A stretch of DNA of 64,000 nucleotides, from positions 62,001-126,000 of the forward strand of contig UQOE01000003.1 of the NCBI GenBank assembly GCA_900542575.1. The letters run 5' to 3'. Shown here in pieces: positions 40,101 to 48,059 of this stretch; positions within the stretch are counted from its first letter, which is position 1; every line of letters begins with the position of its first letter. The position numbers were made by a program, and so were the translations under genes. The DNA is from an uncultured Oscillospiraceae bacterium. GTDB taxonomy: Bacteria > Bacillota > Clostridia > Oscillospirales > Acutalibacteraceae. Below the pieces are notes generated by a model. That model was not told where the DNA came from. It searched no databases and saw only the letters and a list, made by a program, of their open reading frames with translations.

Positions 40101-41105
40101 TCAGCAGATGCGGGGCAGCAGCTCGCCGCTGGGGGGCGGGAGCAGGGTCTCGCTGCCGATTTCCGTGTGCATGACGACGCGGCCTTTGTTCTCCGCCGTG
40201 ACCTCGCCGATGATGGCGGCGTTCTCGGAGTACTTGCACTTGCGCAGCGTCTCGACAAGGGCCGGCGCCTTGTCCTTCGGGGCAAAGACCACCATGCGGC
40301 CTTCGCAGGCGAGATACAGCGGGTTTAATCCGAGCATGCCGCAGACGCCGCTGACGGTGTCGTCCACCGGGACGGCGGACTCCTCCAGGCGGATTCCGAC
40401 GTCGGCCTGATCCGCAATTTCATAGAGTACAGTGCCGACGCCTCCGCGGGTGGCGTCGCGGATGACATGGATGTCTTTCGTGGTGTCCAGCATGGCTCTG
40501 ACGTTGTTCCAGAGGGGCGCGTCGTCGCTCCTGACGTCCGCCTTAATCTTGAACTCGTCCCGCGCAAGCAGGATGGCACATCCGTGGCGGCCGATGTCGC
40601 CGGTGACCAGGATGGCATCGCCCGGGCGGGCCAGCGCGCCGCCGGTCTGCACATCGTCCTCAATGACGCCGACGCCGGTGGTCGTAATGAATACGCCGTC
40701 CACCTGGCCCTTGCCGGCCACTTTCGTGTCGCCGGCCACCAGGACCACGCCGACCTCGGCGGCGGTGTCGGCCATGGACTTTGCCAGAAGGTCGACCTTC
40801 TCAACCGGGAAGCCCTCCTCAATGACAAATGAACAGGTGAGATACAGGGGCTTTGCGCCCATGCAGGACAGGTCGTTGACCGTACCGCAGACGGAGAGCC
40901 GGCCGATGTTGCCGCCCGGGAACTCCGCCGGGGAGACGATAAACCCGTCCGTGGACATGGCGATCCTCCCTTCGGGGCGCGGCAGTACCGCTGCATCGTC
41001 GGCGGTCAGAAGCGGGTTGTTGAAATATTTCTTGAAAATGCCCCCGATGAGGTCGGCGGTCTGGCGGCCGCCGGCGCCGTGGGCCAGTGTAATCGTATCG
41101 TTCAT
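40101..41105 (-). CDS. hypE: HypE, carbamoyl dehydratase for Fe-cyanide ligand synthesis
   Basis: HypE takes a carbamoyl group from HypF on its C-terminal cysteine and dehydrates it with ATP to a thiocyanate, which HypCD transfers to iron. The 334-residue PurM-like protein begins ITLAHGAGGRQTADLI, has GDTKVAGKG and RDATRGGVGTVLYE, and ends in PRIC, the essential C-terminal Cys. All catalytic features are intact, so cyanide ligands can be made. The operon has no hypA, hypB or hydrogenase gene to receive them. Confidence 0.97.
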   Translation of the reverse strand: MNDTITLAHGAGGRQTADLIGGIFKKYFNNPLLTADDAAVLPRPEGRIAMSTDGFIVSPAEFPGGNIGRLSVCGTVNDLSCMGAKPLYLTCSFVIEEGFPVEKVDLLAKSMADTAAEVGVVLVAGDTKVAGKGQVDGVFITTTGVGVIEDDVQTGGALARPGDAILVTGDIGRHGCAILLARDEFKIKADVRSDDAPLWNNVRAMLDTTKDIHVIRDATRGGVGTVLYEIADQADVGIRLEESAVPVDDTVSGVCGMLGLNPLYLACEGRMVVFAPKDKAPALVETLRKCKYSENAAIIGEVTAENKGRVVMHTEIGSETLLPPPSGELLPRIC

Positions 41106-41120
41106 TGGAATGTTCCCTCT

Positions 41121-42167
41121 TTACATCTTGTATTTGTAGAATGCGGAGCAGGCCCCTTCGTTGGAGACCATGCAGGCGCCCACCGGGTGCTCCGGCGTGC
41201 AGACTTTGCCGAAGAGCGGGCACTGGTCCGGCGTGCATTTGCCCTGCAGCACCTCGCCGCAGCGGCAGGCCGGGTTCGGATGGCCCTCAATTTTCGGCAT
41301 CTGGAATTTCTTTCGCGCATCGAAGTCCGCATAGGCCTCCCGAAGCCGGTATCCGGACTGTGGGATGATCCCGAGGCCACGCCACTCAGTATCGATGGGC
41401 TCCATAGTCTCGGCGATCAGCTTTCGGCCGGAGGGGCTGCCCTCGTCTTTGACGACGCGGGGATAGCAGTTGCGGAAGAACGGCCGGCACGATTCGCATC
41501 CGCGGACGCAGAAGGCCAGTGCGGTTAAGATCTCGGGCCCGGTGAAGCCGGTGACGACGCCGGAGATGCCCTCATCGTCCCGCAGATGCTCATAGATGGC
41601 GGTGCCGGTCAGGACGCTGACATGGCCCGGATACAGGAATGCATCTGCGCTGTCTTTCAGGGCGAGATACGCGTTGTCCATGAACTTGTTCGCCGTGAGG
41701 ACGGCATAATTGGTGAGGCCTTTCTGCTTCGCCTGCTGTACCGCCACACACGTGGCAGGTGTCGTGGTCTCAAATCCGACGGCGAGCCAGACCACCTGTT
41801 CCTCCGGGTGCTGTTCGGCGTACTCCACGGAATCGAGCGGGGAGTAGACCATGACGATTTTGGCGCCCTCGGCGCGGGCCTGGGCCAGGGAGCGCTCAGA
41901 TCCGGGGACCCGGACCAGATCGCCGAAGGTGCAGATGGTGCACCCCTTTTCCAGCGCCAGCCAGACGGCCTCGTCGATGAATCCGGTGGGGGTGACGCAG
42001 ACCGGACATCCCGGTCCGGAGATCAGGGTGATGCTGTCCGGGAGCATCCCGCGGATGCCGAGGCGGAAGATCTCGTGGGTATGGGTGCCGCAGACCTCCA
42101 TGATGCGGAGCGGCCGGCCGTCATAGTTCCGGACGATGGCGGCTGCTTTTTCGGTTGCATTGGCCAT
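41121..42167 (-). CDS. hypD: HypD, Fe(CN)2CO scaffold protein
   Basis: HypD with HypC is the scaffold on which Fe(CN)2CO is built. The 348-residue protein shows MEVCGTHTHEIFRLGI, SGPGCPVCVTP (the CxxC), GFETTTPATCVA, YPGHVSVLTG and the C-terminal cysteine-rich [4Fe-4S] region with CRCGEVLQGKCTPDQC, as in functional HypD. It starts 1 nt after the hypC stop and ends 15 nt before hypE. Confidence 0.97.
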   Translation of the reverse strand: MANATEKAAAIVRNYDGRPLRIMEVCGTHTHEIFRLGIRGMLPDSITLISGPGCPVCVTPTGFIDEAVWLALEKGCTICTFGDLVRVPGSERSLAQARAEGAKIVMVYSPLDSVEYAEQHPEEQVVWLAVGFETTTPATCVAVQQAKQKGLTNYAVLTANKFMDNAYLALKDSADAFLYPGHVSVLTGTAIYEHLRDDEGISGVVTGFTGPEILTALAFCVRGCESCRPFFRNCYPRVVKDEGSPSGRKLIAETMEPIDTEWRGLGIIPQSGYRLREAYADFDARKKFQMPKIEGHPNPACRCGEVLQGKCTPDQCPLFGKVCTPEHPVGACMVSNEGACSAFYKYKM

Positions 42168-42168
42168 G

Positions 42169-42378
42169 TCAGTTCAGCTCCTCCATGAGGCTGTCGGCCT
42201 CGTCCTGGTCATCGTTGGTGATTTTTGCGATGGCCATTCCCGCGTGGACCATGACGAAGTCGCCGGGCTCCAGGTCGTCGATCATGGCGGAAGAGACGGT
42301 GCGCTCTGCGCCGGAGGCGTCGATGACCGCCATGCCGTCCTCAACTTTGCGTACTTTTGCCGGTAATCCTACACACAT
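42169..42378 (-). CDS. hypC: HypC, hydrogenase-type maturation chaperone
   Basis: This 69-residue OB-fold protein starts MCVGLPAKV; after Met removal the N-terminal Cys binds the Fe(CN)2CO unit with HypD. GDFVMVHAGMAIAKI is the second family motif. HypC normally hands the iron unit to the [NiFe]-hydrogenase large subunit. Here the only metalloenzyme candidates encoded nearby are the nitrogenase-like proteins. Confidence 0.96.
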   Translation of the reverse strand: MCVGLPAKVRKVEDGMAVIDASGAERTVSSAMIDDLEPGDFVMVHAGMAIAKITNDDQDEADSLMEELN

Positions 42379-42379
42379 A

Positions 42380-44677
42380 TTAAAGATCCTCCAAAGAATT
42401 GATTTGTTCCATTGCGTACAGTGCCTGTCCGAGTCCGATGCCCCCGTCGTTCGGCGGCGTCATGGAGTGGAGCAGGACGTGAAAATTTTGTCGTTCCAGC
42501 CGTTTCCGGCAGCGGTCCACCAGCAGAAGGTTCTGCATGCAGCCGCCCGAGAGGGCCACGGTGCTGAGACCGGTTTCCCGGCGGATGCGCAGACAGCCGA
42601 CTTCGACGATGGCGGCCAGCGTCTCGTGAAAGACGGCGGCCAGGGTGTCCGGGTCTTCGCCCTCCAGACGGCGCTCCGCCAGTTCCCGCAGGAGCTGCTC
42701 GGTGGGGAACCGCATGAGTCCGCCCTCGGTGCGGGGCGGAAGGACGACCGGCTCCGCCGGCCCCCTGTGCCGCTCGGCCCGGAACTGCAGGACCATGGAC
42801 GCCTCTCCTTCGCAGGTGCTGACCCTGCGGAAGCCGAGTACGGCGCTGGCGGCGTCGAACAGCCGCCCGACGCTGGTGGATGGGACACAGTTGACATTGC
42901 CGTCGATCATGCCCTCCAGCATGCTGAGCTCGAAATCGGAGCACAGACCCAGGTCTTTTATGGTTTTCTCCGCTTCGCTTCGGTCGTCGTAGGCCTGCAG
43001 CAGCAGGGATACCGCGTTTCGCCAGCCCTCTTTCGAGGACTTGTCGCCGCCGGCCTGGGGGAACGGGGCAATGCTGCCGAGCCGCTCAAAGCCGTCGGTC
43101 CGGGCCAGCAGAAATTCGCCGCCCCAGATGGTGTGGTCCGTGCCATAGCCGGTGCCGTCAAACGAGACCCCGATGACCGGGTCCAGATCATCGTTTTCAG
43201 CCATGCAGGTCAGGATGTGCGCATAGTGGTGCTGGACCTCGATGACCGGGAGACCGGTCTCATGGGCAAACGCCGTTGAGTTGTAGCGGGGATGCAGGTC
43301 GCAGGCCACAACGGTCGGCTTTGTCTCCAGCAGCTCCTCCATGCGCTCCGTCGCCTGGCCGAGGGCCTCCACGGAGCGGAGATCGGCCAGGTCGCCGATG
43401 TAAGGCGAGGGGTAGAACAGGTCATCTCTCGCCAGGCAGAACGTGTTCTTCAGCTCCCCGCCGATGCCGAGCACCTGGCCGCGGTACGGCCGGGAGAGCA
43501 TGAACGGGAGCGGGGCATAGCCGCGGGAGCGGCGGATCATATAGGGCTTTCCGTCATACCAGGACATGACGGAGTCGTCGGCCCGGAGACGGATTTTTCG
43601 GTTGTTGCTTAAGATGATATCGCACATGGACGAGAGGACCGGGACGGCCTCCTCGTCGCTGCGGCAGATGGGAGCGCCGCGGGGGTTGCCGCTGGTCATG
43701 ACGAAGCAGTCCGTCATGGGCTTCCCGTCAGGGTAGTCAAACAGCAGCATCTGCACCGGAGCGTAGGGCAGCATGACGCCGACGTTCGGGTTGTCCGGCG
43801 CCACGGCGTCGCACAGGGCGCCGTCCTCCTTCTTTCGGAGCAGCAGGATGGGCTTCTGCGGTCCGTCGAGAACCGCGTCCATTCCATCTTCCACTTTGCA
43901 TTCACGGCGGACGACGTCCATGTTCTTCAGCATGACGGCAAAGGGCTTGAACGGGCGGTTCTTGAGTTTCCGCAGCCGCTCACAGGCATCTTTGTTCGTC
44001 GCGTCGCAGCACAGGTGAAAGCCTCCGATGCCCTTGATGGCGGCAATTCCGCCGTTTCGAATGACTTCGCGGGTCTTAAGCAGGGCATCGGTCCCGCGGA
44101 TGTCAGTTCCGGGCACGTAAAGCTCCGGCCCGCAGTCGTTGCAGCAAACGGGCTGCGCGTGATACCGCCGCGTCTCCGGGTGCGTGTACTCGTATTCGCA
44201 CTCCGGGCACATCGGAAATTCGCCCATGCTGGTGCGGACGCGGTCGTAGGGCATGGAGTCCAGAATGGTCAGCCGCGGCCCGCAGGCTGTGCAGTTGATG
44301 AACGGGTGCAGGTAGCGCCGGTTCTTCGGGTCAAACAGCTCCTCCCGGCACTTGGGGCAGGTGGCGATATCCGGGGAGACGAAGATCTGCCCCTTCACCT
44401 TTTCGCTCGTGATAATTCGAAATTCGGCTTCGCCTTTCGGCTCCTGCTCCTGCGTCTCCACTTTGAGGATGGAGGAGCGCTCCGGTGCATCTTTCCGGAG
44501 GCGATCCAGAAACTGACCCACCTGCTGCTCCTCGCCCTCTGCGAATATTTCCACATAGGGCCCCTTGTTGCAGACGCTGCCGCCGATGCCGCAGGCGTGT
44601 GCGGTGCGGTCGACGAACGGCCGGAAGCCGACGCCCTGGACGATGCCGAAGACGTGGATGCGTTTTCGTACGGTCAT
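42380..44677 (-). CDS. hypF: HypF carbamoyltransferase
   Basis: HypF makes carbamoyl-adenylate from carbamoyl phosphate and ATP and loads HypE. The full 765-residue, four-part architecture is present. It comprises an acylphosphatase domain (GIVQGVGFRPFVDRTA), two zinc fingers (CPKCREELFDP..CTACGPR and CPECEYEYTHP..CCNDCGP, about 108-185), a YrdC-like domain, and a Kae1-like domain with QHHYAHILTCMAEND and SFDGTGYGTDHTIWGGEFL. It is ATGA-coupled to the NifK-like 1 gene and lies 1 nt from hypC, so module 1 and the Hyp genes are clearly one unit. Confidence 0.97.
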   Translation of the reverse strand: MTVRKRIHVFGIVQGVGFRPFVDRTAHACGIGGSVCNKGPYVEIFAEGEEQQVGQFLDRLRKDAPERSSILKVETQEQEPKGEAEFRIITSEKVKGQIFVSPDIATCPKCREELFDPKNRRYLHPFINCTACGPRLTILDSMPYDRVRTSMGEFPMCPECEYEYTHPETRRYHAQPVCCNDCGPELYVPGTDIRGTDALLKTREVIRNGGIAAIKGIGGFHLCCDATNKDACERLRKLKNRPFKPFAVMLKNMDVVRRECKVEDGMDAVLDGPQKPILLLRKKEDGALCDAVAPDNPNVGVMLPYAPVQMLLFDYPDGKPMTDCFVMTSGNPRGAPICRSDEEAVPVLSSMCDIILSNNRKIRLRADDSVMSWYDGKPYMIRRSRGYAPLPFMLSRPYRGQVLGIGGELKNTFCLARDDLFYPSPYIGDLADLRSVEALGQATERMEELLETKPTVVACDLHPRYNSTAFAHETGLPVIEVQHHYAHILTCMAENDDLDPVIGVSFDGTGYGTDHTIWGGEFLLARTDGFERLGSIAPFPQAGGDKSSKEGWRNAVSLLLQAYDDRSEAEKTIKDLGLCSDFELSMLEGMIDGNVNCVPSTSVGRLFDAASAVLGFRRVSTCEGEASMVLQFRAERHRGPAEPVVLPPRTEGGLMRFPTEQLLRELAERRLEGEDPDTLAAVFHETLAAIVEVGCLRIRRETGLSTVALSGGCMQNLLLVDRCRKRLERQNFHVLLHSMTPPNDGGIGLGQALYAMEQINSLEDL

Positions 44678-45750
44678 GCGAAAAATTCCTCCTCGCGGGC
44701 GGACTGCCCGAGCTCGCCGGACACCGCAAAATGAGGCAGCGGGATGAGCTGACCGGGGATCTCTTTCAGTGCGCGCTGATAGACCGGGTCGCAGAGGACG
44801 GTGTCGTACTCGGCCGCCTTCCGCATAAGTTCCGGCTCGCTGTGCAGGGCAAAGTCCCCGCTGCGCAGATAAGTTTCGTCCATCATGAAAAAGGAGCCGA
44901 CGTCAATCTGCGAGGCGCCGGTGCAGCCCGCCTCCATGGATTCCCGCAGAGAATTGGCGAGAATCTGCTGGTGGAGGATCAGCGTTTTACCCTCCGCTTT
45001 CGCCAGCGGGCTCGATTTCGCCATGGCCGGGAAGCAGAGCCCGACCTCGTAGGGGATGCCGAAAACTTTTTTCAGATACCGGGCAGGGCGCAGACCTGCA
45101 GGCGAGACCACGTAATTCTTGTCTACGGACGTCATTTTGCCGACGCCTTCCAGCCCCTCCTGCATTGTGAAACAGACTGCGGGGGCGCCTTCTTTTTCGG
45201 AAATTCGGTCTCGCAGAAGGTCGGCGCTGTTGTCGGACAGGAGATCCAGCGGGGTGGCGCCGAGGATGCCGATTTCGCCGGAACCGTCCGCAGACGCAAT
45301 TTTCCCGGTTTTCAGCAGACCCAGCAGGATGCGGTAGGCCTTTTCCTCACCTACGTCGTAGTCTTTCATGCCCGTCGTATCGATGGCGAAGGACGGGACG
45401 CCGCAGCGTTTTTCGCACATGCGGCCGAGCGCCTTCAGGTCCGTCCCCACGACGGAGGGGACCGGCGTGCCGATGAGCGCAATGAATTTCGCTTCCACGG
45501 TCTCCACGGCCTTTTGAATTTTCTCGATGGTGCGCTCGTCTCGGCCGAGGATGGCATCTAAATCCCGCATGCCGGCGGAGTAGATGGCGGCGGGCTCAGT
45601 GAACCAGCGGGGTTCGTCAAACCCGCAGATGTTGCCGGCGCAGCCGCCGGCGTCCAGGATGACGATCATGCCGCCGAGTCCGTAGAGCACGGAAGAGGCG
45701 CCGGACTGGTCGGAGGCGAACGGGCTTAAGTAGCGGTAGAGTCCTCTCAT
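44674..45750 (-). CDS. Nitrogenase component 1-like protein, NifK-type 1
   Basis: The ATG at 45750 overlaps the NifD-like 1 stop and gives 358 residues. SDQSGASSVLYGLGGMIVILDAGGCAGNICGF aligns with the first part of NifK, but only Cys37 of the three P-cluster positions remains; the first is Asp and the third Thr in IGTPVPSVVGTDL. It shares DEPRWF, GTDLKALGRM and GATPLDLLSDNSADLL with the paralog at 36797. Such loss suggests that a standard P-cluster cannot be held by this subunit, so the cluster could be bound mainly by the NifD-like partner. Confidence 0.75.
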   Translation of the reverse strand: MRGLYRYLSPFASDQSGASSVLYGLGGMIVILDAGGCAGNICGFDEPRWFTEPAAIYSAGMRDLDAILGRDERTIEKIQKAVETVEAKFIALIGTPVPSVVGTDLKALGRMCEKRCGVPSFAIDTTGMKDYDVGEEKAYRILLGLLKTGKIASADGSGEIGILGATPLDLLSDNSADLLRDRISEKEGAPAVCFTMQEGLEGVGKMTSVDKNYVVSPAGLRPARYLKKVFGIPYEVGLCFPAMAKSSPLAKAEGKTLILHQQILANSLRESMEAGCTGASQIDVGSFFMMDETYLRSGDFALHSEPELMRKAAEYDTVLCDPVYQRALKEIPGQLIPLPHFAVSGELGQSAREEEFFA

Positions 45751-47036
45751 GACAGCGCCTCCTCTAATTCGCGGAGCAGCCCGCAGAAGGCCTGGTAGCC
45801 GAAGGGCTGCTGCTCGGAATTCCACTCGACCGCCGGGACGGAGGGGCAGTACTGTCCGGCGTCCTTGCCGATTGCGAGGTCCACGCCCTGGACTTCTTCG
45901 TAGTGCACCATGCTGGGCTCAATTCCGGTGTAGACTTTCGTCTCCGGGCTGACTTTGGCGAGCCGGCGCAGGAACGGGAAGTCGTAGGCGGTCAGGTTGG
46001 AGAAAAGATAGGGTACTTCCATACCCATCTCGCACAGCGTGGCGGCGAGCTCATAGGCGTTGGCGTTTGCCATCTCGCCGACCGCAAACCGCGTGCCTTT
46101 GTGGGCGTCCATAAATTTCTTCCGTGTCTCCATGGCCTGCTCATAATAGTCGTTATCTTTGATGGTGATGCCCACAGCGCTGCCGAACAGGCGGTACTGC
46201 CTGTGCATGCGCTCGGGGTCGTAGATACGGGTCATCTCAATATAGGGCATGCCGGTGCGGGCATACAGCTGGTCCGCCGCAAACTGGGACTCGGGGTGGA
46301 GCACCAGGTTGAAGTTGGCGGCGCCGAGATCGGCGTATTCTTCGAGAGTCTGACAGCGGCTGACCTCCTGCAGATGGCGGATGCCCGCCTCCGGAAACAG
46401 CTTAAAAATTTCACTGCTGCGGTCCAGAGGGGAGAAGAAACCCATGAGATTGATGGTGTCCGGACGCACCTCTTTGCGCTCCACAAGGGAGTAGATGGTG
46501 TCGCGGATGGCGACCATCGGCGGTTTCTTGCCCTCACGGGTCAGCGCATACATATAGCTCGGCACGACGCGGACGTCGGTCTCCTGTTCCGCCTTGCGGC
46601 AGACGCGCTCCAGGTCGGTCCCGAGAAGGGCATCGACGCAGGTGATGCACAGGACGACGACCTTTGGCTTCGGGCTGCAGATGTCCACAATGTCCCGGAT
46701 GGCCTGCGGAATCTCCGTCAGATGGCGGCCGGTGACGAGGTCGGTCTCGTCCATACACAGGTAGAACATGCGGTCGGCGTAGCCCTCTTCGGCGCTCAGG
46801 ATAGACGAGTTGCGGCCGCAGGCGCTGGGGGAGATCAGCAGCATGACCGATTCCGGAATGACCAGGCCGGCCCGCTTGACGCCGAATCCGACGGCGCCGG
46901 GGGAGTTGTAGGCCAGCGTGGCCGGCGAACTGTAGATGAGGTGGCAGGCCGGGATGAACGGCTCCGGAATGTGCTCCGGTCCGCGCTCTACGAGGTCGGC
47001 GACGGAGATATTAAAAGCTGTCGAGATCGTATTCAT
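45747..47036 (-). CDS. Nitrogenase component 1-like protein, NifD-type 1
   Basis: The start at 47036 gives 429 residues and overlaps the NifH-like 1 end by 26 nt. All three NifD P-cluster positions have a cysteine: Cys31 in FIPACHLIYSS, Cys73 in SPSACGRNS, and Cys130/133 in VVLCITCVDALLGTDLE. Later conserved segments are INLMGFFSPLDRSSEIFKLF and SNLTAYDFPFLRRLAKVSPETKVY. I find no obvious equivalent of the FeMo-cofactor Cys/His pair. It is likely the cluster-bearing subunit of an unknown reductase with NifK-type 1. Confidence 0.8.
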   Translation of the reverse strand: MNTISTAFNISVADLVERGPEHIPEPFIPACHLIYSSPATLAYNSPGAVGFGVKRAGLVIPESVMLLISPSACGRNSSILSAEEGYADRMFYLCMDETDLVTGRHLTEIPQAIRDIVDICSPKPKVVVLCITCVDALLGTDLERVCRKAEQETDVRVVPSYMYALTREGKKPPMVAIRDTIYSLVERKEVRPDTINLMGFFSPLDRSSEIFKLFPEAGIRHLQEVSRCQTLEEYADLGAANFNLVLHPESQFAADQLYARTGMPYIEMTRIYDPERMHRQYRLFGSAVGITIKDNDYYEQAMETRKKFMDAHKGTRFAVGEMANANAYELAATLCEMGMEVPYLFSNLTAYDFPFLRRLAKVSPETKVYTGIEPSMVHYEEVQGVDLAIGKDAGQYCPSVPAVEWNSEQQPFGYQAFCGLLRELEEALS

Positions 47037-47799
47037 CTTCCGCCTCCTCCCTGTTGTCGGCCCAGAGCAGGTCCGCCAGCTCCAGGAATTTTTGGCTGAT
47101 GGGGAGCGCCGGGTCGCCCTCAATGACGGTCTGCCCTTCGTCCTCAAACCGGTTGATGTCGTCGCAGCGCGGGATGTCCGCCACAATTTCCAGCCCGTTT
47201 TCCGCTGCAAAGCGGCGCACCTTTTCCTCCTCGTCCGGCACGTTGCGCCGGTTGAGCAGGATGCCGCGCACTTTTGCATAGCTGCGGTCCTTGAAGTTCC
47301 GGACCGCAGTGTTGATGTTTCCGGCGGCATACAGGGCCATCTTTTCCCCGGAGGTGACGATGATGACCTCGTCGGCATAGCCTTCCCGGATGGGGGCGGC
47401 GAATCCGCCGCAGACGACGTCACCGAGGACGTCGAACAGGACGACATCCGGCTGCTCTTTTTCAAAGAGCTTCTGATCTTTCAGAATGTTGAACGTGGTG
47501 ATGATGCCGCGGCCGGCGCAGCCGAGGCCGGGGGTCGGGCCGCCGGTCTCAATACACAGAACTCCGCCGAACCCTTTCCGGACGATGTCGTCCAAGCCGG
47601 GCTCCTCGTCGTTGTCCCGCATATAGTTCAGCGCGGGCTCCGGGACGGAGCCGCCCAGAAGATTAAAAGTGGAATCCGCCTTCGGGTCGCACCCGATTTG
47701 GATGACCTTTTTTCCTCTGGCGGCAAATGCGGCGGAGAGGTTGCTGGTCATCGTGGATTTCCCAATGCCGCCCTTTCCGTAGATAGCAATTTTCAGCAT
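47011..47799 (-). CDS. NifH-like ATPase 1 (nitrogenase reductase homolog)
   Basis: This 262-residue protein has YGKGGIGKST, QIGCDPKADST, GGPTPGLGCAGRG (Cys94) and DVLGDVVCGGF (Cys130), so the inter-subunit [4Fe-4S] site and nucleotide site are intact. It ends in an acidic tail (NREEAEDEYDLDSF) absent from NifH-like 2. The start overlaps the TM1266-type gene by 7 nt. Its partners are the NifD/K-like pair 1 directly downstream. Confidence 0.92.
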   Translation of the reverse strand: MLKIAIYGKGGIGKSTMTSNLSAAFAARGKKVIQIGCDPKADSTFNLLGGSVPEPALNYMRDNDEEPGLDDIVRKGFGGVLCIETGGPTPGLGCAGRGIITTFNILKDQKLFEKEQPDVVLFDVLGDVVCGGFAAPIREGYADEVIIVTSGEKMALYAAGNINTAVRNFKDRSYAKVRGILLNRRNVPDEEEKVRRFAAENGLEIVADIPRCDDINRFEDEGQTVIEGDPALPISQKFLELADLLWADNREEAEDEYDLDSF

Positions 47800-48059
47800 G
47801 ATGGATTTCGTTTCCTCTCGAGCATGGATTTGACGGTGACGCCGGGAATGCGGCCGAGCCGGCCGGTCAGGGCGCTGACCTCGTCGTTGGTGCCGTCCAC
47901 CACCAGGGAGATGACGCTGACGCCCCGTTCCCGGTAGGGGATTCCCATGCGGGCGACGACCAGGCCGTTGGAGTGGTGGATGGTGTCGTTGATGGCCTCC
48001 ACCTGGTCCAGATCTTCAATCATAATGCCGATGAACCCGATGCGGGAATTTTCAGACAT
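47793..48059 (-). CDS. TM1266-family putative iron-only hydrogenase system regulator
   Basis: This 88-residue ACT-like (NikR C-terminal-like) protein starts MSENSRIGFIGIMIEDLDQ. NGLVVARMGIPYRERGVSVISLVVDG follows, the conserved core of the TM1266 family, which usually sits with hydE, hydF and hydG. It has no DNA-binding domain, so regulation would be by effector binding or protein contact. It overlaps hydE upstream by 8 nt and NifH-like 1 downstream by 7 nt. Confidence 0.85.
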   Translation of the reverse strand: MSENSRIGFIGIMIEDLDQVEAINDTIHHSNGLVVARMGIPYRERGVSVISLVVDGTNDEVSALTGRLGRIPGVTVKSMLERKRNPSC

